Shown here piece by piece: positions 31,968 through 40,300 of a stretch of DNA of 64,000 nt. Source of the stretch: CADEED01 sp964444835 (lineage in GTDB: Bacteria; Pseudomonadota; Gammaproteobacteria; Steroidobacterales; Steroidobacteraceae); NCBI GenBank assembly GCA_964444835.1, contig CAYUIT010000013.1:1-64000 (forward strand). Reading direction: 5' to 3'. Below the pieces are notes generated by a model. That model was not told the DNA's origin and did not search any database. It was given only the letters and a program-made list of their open reading frames with translations. Position numbers and translations under genes: made by a program. Positions within the stretch are counted from its first letter, which is position 1. Each line of letters starts with the position of its first letter.

Positions 31968-34472
31968 ATGGGCCGGCGTGTATTTCTCGCCGTGCTCTTC
32001 GCGTTGCTCGTGCCGATCGCGCTAGCAGGCATCTGGCTCGCACATGCTGTGATCGAGCGGGAGTCGGAGCTCGAGGCGCAACGCATCATCGTCATGGCCA
32101 ATGAGCGTGCGGCGGCACTGGCCGTTGCGCCGGGGCGTGTTCCTGAGAAATTCGCCGCCGACCTGGGTGGCCGGTATGCCGTGGTGCTCGATAAGCGCGG
32201 CCGCAATGTTTTCGAGAACGCGCGCGTACCGGAGCAGTTGCTCGCGTTGTTCGCGCACGAGGCCGAGCGGTTCGCCGCCGATCCGAGCCGCAGTCGAGTC
32301 GTTAGCTGGAATGCCGACGCGCGCGAGTGGCACGGCGCGATGGCCGCAGTACCCGATTCGCCCCGCGTCGCGGCCAGTTTGCGCAACGCGTTGGTCGTCG
32401 TGTTTGCACCCGCCGTCGCACCGAGCGAGCAGCTCGTGTCGCTTAGATCGCGATTTGCTGCACTGCTGCTGTTAGCAGCAGCACTCGCCTGGGCGGTGAC
32501 GGTGTATCTGCTGGGCCGTTACCGGCGCGGCGTCGAGAATTTGCGGCAAGGCTTGCGTTCGCTGGTGAGCGGCGGCGACGTGCTACCCACCGAGTATGGC
32601 GCCGACGAGATCGCTGAGCTTGAATCTGAGCTGCGCGAGGCGCAGCAGCAGTTGCGCGCCCGTGAGTTGGCAGCCGAGGCGCGCGCCAAGATCGATTCTG
32701 CATTGCTCGAGACCAATGAGCTCGACCAAGGTATCGAGCGCGCACTCGTGCCGCTCAAATCCGTGACCCGCGCACAAGCCGTCGGTGTCATCTTGGTGGA
32801 TACCGCCACGGCCGCTCACGGCCGCTTGATCATGGCGTTCGAAGGCTCGGACGCCGTCCCGGTGCAGCGCGTGGTGCTCGACGCGGAGATGGCGGCGTCG
32901 CTGCGTGCCTGTGGCGATACCTTGACGATCGCGCGCGTCGAATTCCCGCGGCATGCATTTTTGGGCGCGTTCCACGAGCGCGGCGCTAACGTGTATTGGT
33001 TGTGGCCGATTGTGCGCCGCGAGGCGTTGGCTGCTGTATTGGTTGTGGCGTATCGCAACAATCCTCATGCAGATCCGGAGGCCGCCGCAGCGGGCCATTG
33101 GCTCGCCGGCCGCTTGCGCCTCGCGCTCTCGCAAAGCGCACGCGACGAAGAGCTCTATCGCCAAGCGCATTTCGATCCGCTCACGCAATTGCCGAATCGC
33201 GCCCTGTTCCGCGATCGCCTCACGCAAGAACTCGCGGCTGCGGCTGCCGGCCTCGCGCGTGGGGCACTCTTGTACATCGATCTCGATCATTTCAAGAAGG
33301 TCAACGACACGCTCGGCCATGCCGCTGGCGATCAGTTGTTAGCTATCGTGGCGCAGCGACTGAAGTCGTGCGTCAAGGAGGGCGATACCGTCGCGCGCTT
33401 GGGTGGCGACGAATTTACCGTCGTGCTGCGGCACGTCGGCGATCCAGATAGCGCACGGGTGGTGGCCGAGCGCATCGTGCACTCGCTGCAGCTGCCCGTA
33501 AACGTGGCGGGTCGCGATCATCACGTGCGCGCCAGCGTCGGCATCGCGCTGTTCCCCGACGACGGCGCAACTCTCGAGGATGTGCTGCGCAACGCCGATC
33601 TTGCGATGTATCGCGCGAAGGAAGCCGGGCGCGGCCGTGCCGTGTTCTACGAGCGCGACATGAACGTCCGGTCGATCAAGTATTCCGATACGGGGCTCTA
33701 TCGCGCGCTGAAGCGCCGCGAGCTGTCGTTGTTTTACCAACCGCAGTTCGTCGTTGCGGACGGCAAGCTCGCAGGCTGCGAAGCACTGCTGCGCTGGCAA
33801 ACGCGCTACGACGGCATGAAGCTGCCCGCGGAGTTCATACCGTCGGCTGAGCAAACTGGCTTGATCGTCGACATTGGCGGTTGGGTGCTCGAAGCCGCCT
33901 GCCAGCAGCTCGCCACGTGGCGCGATGCGGGCTTGCCCGTGGTGCCCGTTGCCGTGAATGTGTCCGCGCAGCAGCTCGCCGATGGGCGTTTCGTCGATCT
34001 CGTTGGCAAGGCGCTCACGCAATACGCGTTGCCGCCGTCGCTGCTCGAGATCGAGCTGATCGAGTCGATGTTGGCCGAAGAGCGCGCCGAGCAATCGCTG
34101 CGCGAGCTGGCGGCGCTCGGTGTCGGGCTCGCCGTCGATGACTTCGGCACCGGTTTCTCGTCACTCAATTATCTGCGGCGCTATCCCATCGGCACCGTGA
34201 AGCTGGATCGCTCGTTCCTCGAAGACGTGCCGCAGAATTCCTCTGCTGCGGTGGTCGCGGAGTCGGTGCTCACGATGGCGCATTCGCTCGGCAAGCGCGT
34301 CGTCGCCGAAGGCGTCGAGACGATGGAACAGCTGGAGTTTCTGCGTCAACGCGGCTGCGCGCTTGCGCAAGGCTTCTACCTGGCACGGCCGATGTCGAGT
34401 GCCGCCATGACAGAGCTGCTCGAGTCGCGCAGAATCGGTGCGCATGAGGATGAGCAACGCGCGGTGGGGTGA
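31968..34472 (+). CDS. Membrane sensor with GAF-like, GGDEF and EAL domains (c-di-GMP turnover)
   Basis: The 834-residue protein has two membrane segments (about 6-26 and 160-184) around a periplasmic domain, a GAF-like domain (about 245-400), GGDEF (about 405-565) and EAL (about 575-825). The GGDEF signature is complete (RLGGDEFTVVL near 476), so cyclase activity is possible. The EAL domain keeps CEALLRW, ELIESML, DDFGTGFSSL, KLDRSF and EGVET, the metal and base residues needed for c-di-GMP hydrolysis. ATG 31968 is chosen; one at 31929 would add 13 residues. A c-di-GMP-I riboswitch lies just downstream, so enzyme and sensor RNA may form a local circuit. Confidence 0.92.
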   Translation: MGRRVFLAVLFALLVPIALAGIWLAHAVIERESELEAQRIIVMANERAAALAVAPGRVPEKFAADLGGRYAVVLDKRGRNVFENARVPEQLLALFAHEAERFAADPSRSRVVSWNADAREWHGAMAAVPDSPRVAASLRNALVVVFAPAVAPSEQLVSLRSRFAALLLLAAALAWAVTVYLLGRYRRGVENLRQGLRSLVSGGDVLPTEYGADEIAELESELREAQQQLRARELAAEARAKIDSALLETNELDQGIERALVPLKSVTRAQAVGVILVDTATAAHGRLIMAFEGSDAVPVQRVVLDAEMAASLRACGDTLTIARVEFPRHAFLGAFHERGANVYWLWPIVRREALAAVLVVAYRNNPHADPEAAAAGHWLAGRLRLALSQSARDEELYRQAHFDPLTQLPNRALFRDRLTQELAAAAAGLARGALLYIDLDHFKKVNDTLGHAAGDQLLAIVAQRLKSCVKEGDTVARLGGDEFTVVLRHVGDPDSARVVAERIVHSLQLPVNVAGRDHHVRASVGIALFPDDGATLEDVLRNADLAMYRAKEAGRGRAVFYERDMNVRSIKYSDTGLYRALKRRELSLFYQPQFVVADGKLAGCEALLRWQTRYDGMKLPAEFIPSAEQTGLIVDIGGWVLEAACQQLATWRDAGLPVVPVAVNVSAQQLADGRFVDLVGKALTQYALPPSLLEIELIESMLAEERAEQSLRELAALGVGLAVDDFGTGFSSLNYLRRYPIGTVKLDRSFLEDVPQNSSAAVVAESVLTMAHSLGKRVVAEGVETMEQLEFLRQRGCALAQGFYLARPMSSAAMTELLESRRIGAHEDEQRAVG

Positions 34473-34986
34473 GCGTCGTGGGTCGTATGCGTCCCACGCG
34501 GCTGTCGTCCTCGCATTTTTCGGTGCCGCGCTTGCGGGCTGCGCCACTGAGCCCCCCGAGCGCTTGCCACCGCCGCGGACCGTCGTCGCGCCGTCGGTAA
34601 CCGTTCAGCAGCCGAGCGCCGAGGGGCTCGCGATCCTGCGCGCGGCTGAGGCGCAGCTCGGCGTTCCCTACCGCTTCGGCGGCGCCACGGAGGCCGGCTT
34701 CGATTGCAGCGGCCTCGTGTTCTTCATCCACCAACGGCTGGGACGGCCCGTGGCGCGTACAGCGCGCGCGCAGTTCGACACGTTGCGTGCAATCGACCGT
34801 TCCGAGCTTACGCCGGGTGATCTCGTGTTCTTCCGCCTGGGATCCGGCGCAGTGGACCACGTGGGGATTTACGCGGGCGACGGGCGTTTCGTGCACGCAC
34901 CGCGAACCGGCGGGGCCGTACGTTACGACACGCTCGATGACTCGTACTTCGTCCGCGGCTTTGCCGGGGCGCGGCGCACGTACTAA
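34444..34986 (+). CDS. NlpC/P60-family lipoprotein, putative murein endopeptidase
   Basis: A lipoprotein of about 180 residues with lipobox ALAGC and an NlpC/P60 domain. The catalytic triad is intact: Cys in FDCSGLV (near 87), His in DHVGIY (near 138) and His in FVHAP (near 150). Such enzymes cleave D-Glu-Dap bonds of peptidoglycan peptides. The 5' end overlaps the GGDEF-EAL gene by about 29 bases, so the two are coupled. Possible starts are GTG 34438, ATG 34444 and ATG 34450. The link to c-di-GMP suggests cell-wall remodelling during attachment or division. Confidence 0.9.
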   Translation: MRMSNARWGERRGSYASHAAVVLAFFGAALAGCATEPPERLPPPRTVVAPSVTVQQPSAEGLAILRAAEAQLGVPYRFGGATEAGFDCSGLVFFIHQRLGRPVARTARAQFDTLRAIDRSELTPGDLVFFRLGSGAVDHVGIYAGDGRFVHAPRTGGAVRYDTLDDSYFVRGFAGARRTY

Positions 34987-35124
34987 CAACCCGTATTCGG
35001 GGAGCGCCAGATTATGTCCGTTTCATGACGGATTTCGCCGCGTTGTCGCCAAACGCAGGGTCGCCGATATGCGACAGGCTCCACACTTCGAACATTGACC
35101 TAGGAGCGTGTTCCACCGCACACT

Positions 35125-35264
35125 CCGCCTCGTGATAAAGGCAAACCCGTCGTAAGGCGGGGACGCAAAGCCACCGGTCCTGACTTCGAGCGATTGACGT
35201 CTCGCGCGTGCGCGAGGCGGCACGTAGAGGAAAGCCAGGGACAGCGGGGTTGCCGCTTGCGGCA
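35125..35264 (+). promoter_or_regulatory. c-di-GMP-I (GEMM-I) riboswitch with long P2 arm
   Basis: The core of the GEMM-I aptamer is readable in order: AAAGGCAAACC, a short stem closed by a GUAA (GNRA) loop, GGGACGCAAAGCC, CCGGUCC, and after an insert GGGACAGCGGGGUUGCC. The bases that bind c-di-GMP and the tetraloop/receptor parts are all present. An extra arm of about 60 bases (35178-35240) replaces the usual short P2 tip. Directly overlapping the 3' end is a hairpin UGCCG-CUUG-CGGCA (35251-35264) that could be the switching element. There is no U-run, so control of translation or of a later step is more likely. It lies about 57 bases before the SPOR-like gene. Confidence 0.85.
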
Positions 35265-35320
35265 GCTGTTCTGCTCTTCCCCACGTGCCTGCCGTTCGAT
35301 CCAGTTGTTAGTGCCGGTGC

Positions 35321-37012
35321 ATGCCGAGTTCGCTCGGCGTCGTTGAGTTGGTTTTGGCAAAGGTCACCGGGGCCTCATACATGGACGCGAACGCCCAAGC
35401 AGCGCTTCCCAGTCTCCCCGCGTCGCCGCGAGACGCGGAAGACGCGTTCGTCATCAATTTGTGTTCTTCGACGACGCCGATGGCGTTGACGAAGCCGAAA
35501 GATCCCGCGCTCGAGCAGTTCAAATTCTTCGTCAGCCGTCGTCGTGAAGACGGGCGTGAGCGCTTTCGCATGCATATGGGCTACTTCCCGTCGCTCGCGG
35601 CGGCAGAAGAGTGGCTCCCGGTGGTACGTGAGGTGTATCCGAGCGCGTGGGCTGGCGAAGCGCCGGGCCGCAAGCTGAAAAATGCTGCGCCGGTTGAAGC
35701 TTCCGCGCCGCCGCTGCCGAAGCCCGCGGCTGAAGTACCGGTGCAGGCTGCGCCAGTTCCGCCGCAGAATGTCCCCACCTTGCAAGCCGCTCCGCCGCTG
35801 GCCGTTGTAGCGCCCGCGAAACCGGTCGCGGCACCCGTGGCGACAGTGCCACCCGCTCGCGTCGTCGAGCCTGCACCGATCGCCCGTAAGACTGAGGTTG
35901 CACCCGAGGTTCGCAAGGCCGACGTGCCTGCGGTCGCGCGCACGGTCGCTGCGCCGCCGGCTGCGAGCAAGCCAGTCACGGTGCCGGCGCCCGCCAAGCC
36001 CGCGCCCGCACCACAACCGGCTGCGGCCGCTAACAAGCCTGCGGCTGCGAAGCCTGCGACGCCGACGCCGGCTGCGCCGCCGCCGCAAAAGCAATCGAAC
36101 ATTCGTGAAGTGATCGCACAGCTCGATGAGTTGAGCGATACGGGTACGTTGCGCGTGCTCGAAGGCCGTGCGGCCAATCAAACGGCGGATGCGGCCGACG
36201 AAGTCATCAAGCTCGTCAAGCCTGATGACACGCAGACGATGCGTGCCATCAAGGCGGACGTGCAACGCAAGGCGCCGGTGTATTTCGCCGTGCAGCTCGA
36301 GTGGTCGGTGCAACCCATCGACATGAAGAAAGTCCCGCCGCTCGCGATCTTCAACGCGTACACGCTCTACACCACGGAAGGCAACAAGGACGGTCGTCGT
36401 TGGTACGGTCTCCGCTTGGGCTTTTTCAGCGATGCGATTTCGGCGAAGCAAGTGGCGTACTACGTTCGCTCCGATTTCGCGGCTGTGGCGGTCGTGCCGG
36501 TCTCCTCGATGGAGCGGGAGCGCGCGAACGGCGGTAACGCTGCCCAGACGACGGCGCGTGCCGCGAACGGTGCTGCGGAGGCCGGATCGTCGGTGGCCCC
36601 CATCATGACGGCGCCGCCGCCGAGCGCGCGCAAAAGCGGTAGCGAATCCGGCATCTTCAAGTTGCTCGAAGACGATACGCCGAAGCCGATCGAGCTCGAT
36701 GTCATTGGCGAGACCTCGCCGCGCAAAGCGAAACCGGCGTCCGATGCCGCACCCAAGACGGGCTCGAACGGCGGCACTACCAAGTCGCGTGCGGGCACGC
36801 GCTTGCCGGCACAGCAAGCCAAGGCCAAGGCTTCGCCCAAGAAGCTCGACGAAACGCTCGAGATTTTGGGTGCTGACGATTTAGAGTTCGACGCGGGCAA
36901 GGGCGAGCTCGTGACGGGTGCGGACAGCACGCGTCACTTGCGCGACGACAAGCGCACGTCGAAGTTTTCATCGTTGCTCGATCGCATCGCGTCCAAGCTC
37001 GGACGCAGCTAG
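35321..37012 (+). CDS. Large protein with two SPOR-like modules, under riboswitch control
   Basis: A 563-residue protein with no signal peptide and no membrane segment. The first module (about 38-110) has FVINLCSST, then FKFFVSRRREDGRERFRMHMGYFPSL and AAAEEWLPVVREVYPSAW, resembling a SPOR unit with an insertion. A long Ala/Pro/Val-rich linker follows (about 115-260). A second similar module (about 315-395) has YFAVQLEWS, YTLYTTEG, WYGLRLGFFSDAISAKQVA. A flexible tail ends in FSSLLDRIASKLGRS. SPOR domains bind denuded glycan in the periplasm, so a cytoplasmic SPOR-like protein is odd. An alternative ATG at 35381 is possible. The riboswitch indicates c-di-GMP dependent expression. Confidence 0.75.
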   Translation: MPSSLGVVELVLAKVTGASYMDANAQAALPSLPASPRDAEDAFVINLCSSTTPMALTKPKDPALEQFKFFVSRRREDGRERFRMHMGYFPSLAAAEEWLPVVREVYPSAWAGEAPGRKLKNAAPVEASAPPLPKPAAEVPVQAAPVPPQNVPTLQAAPPLAVVAPAKPVAAPVATVPPARVVEPAPIARKTEVAPEVRKADVPAVARTVAAPPAASKPVTVPAPAKPAPAPQPAAAANKPAAAKPATPTPAAPPPQKQSNIREVIAQLDELSDTGTLRVLEGRAANQTADAADEVIKLVKPDDTQTMRAIKADVQRKAPVYFAVQLEWSVQPIDMKKVPPLAIFNAYTLYTTEGNKDGRRWYGLRLGFFSDAISAKQVAYYVRSDFAAVAVVPVSSMERERANGGNAAQTTARAANGAAEAGSSVAPIMTAPPPSARKSGSESGIFKLLEDDTPKPIELDVIGETSPRKAKPASDAAPKTGSNGGTTKSRAGTRLPAQQAKAKASPKKLDETLEILGADDLEFDAGKGELVTGADSTRHLRDDKRTSKFSSLLDRIASKLGRS

Positions 37013-37034
37013 TAGCCCCGTAGCCCCCGCGCCG

Positions 37035-37337
37035 CTATTTTTTGCCGAATAGCGCCTCGAGCGCAGCCTTTGATTTGTCGATCTCGGCTGTGTTGGGCGC
37101 CGTGTAGGCGCCTACGCGCGGCTTGAAGTGATCGCAAAAGTTAGCGGCCGTCTTGTCGCGCACTTCCTCGGCGGTGGGCTCGCGGCAATGCTTCGCGACT
37201 CGCGTATCGTAATCCACGCATAGCTTGCAGACATGTAACTCGGCGCGACAGGCCGGGCACTCATCGAGGCGTCGCAGCGGGAGCGTGAGCGCTTCGAGGG
37301 ACGCTCCGCATTTCCAACAACTCAGGCCGTGCTTCAT
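37035..37337 (-). CDS. Small zinc-ribbon protein
   Basis: The 100-residue protein begins with CWKCGASL and DECPACRAEL, two CxxC knuckles typical of a zinc ribbon, followed by HVCKLCVDYD and a later HCREP and FCDHF. Eight Cys overall suggest one or two zinc sites. Similar short proteins are conserved in related bacteria without a known role. It is leftward, with its start 5 bases from the end of the tandem UvrA gene upstream, so probably cotranscribed with it. It converges on the SPOR-like gene. Confidence 0.75.
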   Translation of the reverse strand: MKHGLSCWKCGASLEALTLPLRRLDECPACRAELHVCKLCVDYDTRVAKHCREPTAEEVRDKTAANFCDHFKPRVGAYTAPNTAEIDKSKAALEALFGKK

Positions 37338-37341
37338 GGCG

Positions 37342-40300
37342 CTAACTCCGCGCGGGGCTGGTCCGCTCGCTCAGGAATTCTGCCATGACTGCGCCCGTGT
37401 GCGACTTGCGGGCCTGACGTGCAATGTCAGCGGGTGCCCCGGCGGCCACGACTTCGCCGCCGCCATTACCCGCTTCGGGGCCCATGTCGATGATCCAGTC
37501 GGCCTCGGCCATGACATCGAGGTTGTGCTCGACCACGACGACCGAGTTACCGGCATCGACCAGGCGATGCAGCACGTGTACCAGCTTTTCGACGTCGGCC
37601 ATATGCAGACCGACCGTCGGTTCATCGAGCACATAGAGCGTGTGTTTGGGCTTTTGGCGCAGTGGCCCGCGCACATCGCCGCGTACCTTGGCGAGCTCGG
37701 TGACGAGCTTGATGCGTTGCGCCTCACCGCCCGAGAGCGTGGGGCTTGCTTGGCCGAGTGTGAGGTAGCCGAGGCCGACGTCTTGTAACAACTTGAGCGG
37801 ATGGAGCACGGCCGCATGCGCGGCGAAGAATTCGACCGCATCGTCGATGCTCATCGCCAACATGTCACCGATGCTCTTGTCGCGCCACAGCACGCCGAGT
37901 GTTTCGGCGTTGAAGCGCCGCCCGCCGCACACGTCGCAGAGCACTTTCACATCGGGCAGGAAATTCATTTCGATGGTTTGGACACCTTGACCTTCGCACG
38001 CGTCGCAGCGGCCGCCTTTTGTGTTGAACGAGAAGCGGCTGGTGGTATAGCCGCGAATCTTCGCCTCAGTCGAGTTCGCATAGATGCGGCGGATATCGTC
38101 CCAGAAGCCAATGTAGGTAGCGGGGCACGAGCGCGGCGTTTTGCCAATGGGCGTTTGATCGACCTCGAGCACGCGATCCACTTGATCAGCGCCGGCAATT
38201 GCCTTGCAACCGATGAGTGGCGGCTTGCGCTTCTTGTGATCCTCGCTCGTGAGGGCACGCATGTTCGTGTAGAGCACGTCGCGCGCGAGCGTGGATTTGC
38301 CCGAGCCGGATACACCTGTTACGACGACTAGCCGCCCGAGCGGGATGCGGACATCGATGCTGTCGATATTGTGCAGTTTCACGTCTTTGATCTGCAGCGC
38401 CGCCGACTTGTTAGTCGTCTTGCGACGCGGCTCCGCCGCGTGCTGCGTGGGATTGGCGAGGTAGCGCCCCGTCGTGGAGCGCACGCTACGCTTGAGATCG
38501 GCGAGCTTGCCCGCGCCGACGATTTCGCCGCCGCGGACACCCGCGCCAGGCCCGAGATCGATGACATGATCGGCGCGCCGAATCGTGTCCTCATCATGCT
38601 CGACGACGACCAATGTGTTGCGATTCTGCGCAAGCTGTTCGAGCGCATCGAGCAAGACGCGATTGTCGCGCGGATGCAAGCCGATCGTCGGCTCGTCGAG
38701 TACGTAGCAGACGCCTTGTAGATTCGAGCCCAACTGAGCGGCGAGGCGAATGCGCTGCGCCTCGCCACCGGAGAGTGTGGGCGCCGAGCGATCGAGCGCG
38801 AGATACCCGAGCCCTACGCGTTGCAGGAAACTGAGGCGACTCTTGATTTCGCTCAAGAGGTCGCGCCCGATGGCCGCTTCGCGTGTATTCGCGCGCAGCT
38901 TGCCGAAAAACTGTGTGGCACCGTCGACCGACTCGCACGTGAGATCCGTGATGGAGCGATCGCGGAAGCGCACATTGAGTGCGATCGGGTTGAGGCGTTT
39001 ACCGTGGCAGGCGGAGCAGGCTTTCGCTTCGTCGTCGTGCCATTCGTTCCACGTTTTCTCTTCGCCGGTTTGCTCCTCGTTGAAGCCGCTCAATTGTGCG
39101 CCGGTGCCGAAACAACTCTCGCACCATCCGTGCTTGGAGTTGAACGAGAACAGGCGTGGATCGAGCTCGCCGAAACTCGTGCCGCAGGACGGGCAGGCCC
39201 GCTTGGTCGAAAACACTTGCACGCGACCTTGCTTGGCTTTCGTGTCGAGGTCGAGCACGTGAACCAGGCCTTTGCCGAAATCGAGCGCGCGTTCGAGGTT
39301 GCGTTGCAATGTCCCGTCGTTAGGCACTTGCACGCCAATCTGTGCCACGGGCAATTCGATCGTGTGCTCTTTGAACCGATTCAGCCGCGGCCAGGGGCGT
39401 GTGGGCAACATCTCCCCATCGACGCGCAGATGCTTGAAGCCGCGGCCCGCAGCCCATTTCGCGAGATCCGTGTAGTAGCCTTTGCGCGCCACGACGAGTG
39501 GCGCTAACAACATGATCCGCGAGCCTTCATGCTCCTTCAAGATGCGCGCCGTGATGCTGGCTGCGCTCTGCGGCTCGATGGATACATCGCACGTGGGGCA
39601 GAACTGCGTTCCCAGCTTGACGTAGAGTAAGCGTAGGAAGTGGTACACCTCGGTGAGCGTGGCCACGGTGCTCTTGCGGCCGCCGCGGCTCGTGCGCTGT
39701 TCGATCGCGACCGTCGGCGGTATGCCGTAAATCGCATCGACATCGGGCCGCGATGCCGGTTGCACGAACTGGCGCGCATACGCGTTCAACGATTCGAGAT
39801 AGCGGCGTTGACCTTCGTTGAAGATGATGTCGAAGGCGAGCGTGGACTTACCCGATCCAGACACGCCCGTAATGACCGTGAATGCCTCGCGCGGAATGCT
39901 GACATCGATGTTCTTCAGGTTGTGCTCACGCGCGTGGTGCACGACGATCGAATCGCGATCGCCGCGCGCGCGCTTGTACACGGGGCTGACGTCGGCCACG
40001 GCGCGCGGCTGCGCGGACGCACGGCGTGTGGCGCGAGTCGTAAGCTCGGCCTCGTACTCGCGTAGCGCTTGGCCCGTATGTGAACTCGGGTGCGCCCGCA
40101 GCTGCGAGACAGTACCCGCACAAACGATCGTACCGCCGCCTTCGCCGCCTTCCGGCCCCAGATCGATGATCCAATCGGATGAACGGATCACATCGAGGTT
40201 GTGTTCGATCACCAGGATCGAATGGCCTGCCTTCAAGAGCTTGCGGAACGCGCGCAGCAGCTTCGCTACGTCTTCGAAATGCAGCCCCGTCGTGGGCTCA

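Noticed and set aside
34987..35040. Small hairpin TCCGT/ACGGA upstream of the riboswitch as a terminator
   Set aside because: The stem is short with a 6-base loop and only a weak TTT after it. Transcription from the NlpC/P60 gene may or may not stop here.
35375..36817. 480-codon open frame antisense to the SPOR-like gene
   Set aside because: It is very Arg-rich and low in complexity, with no recognisable fold. The riboswitch and domain pattern support the plus strand.
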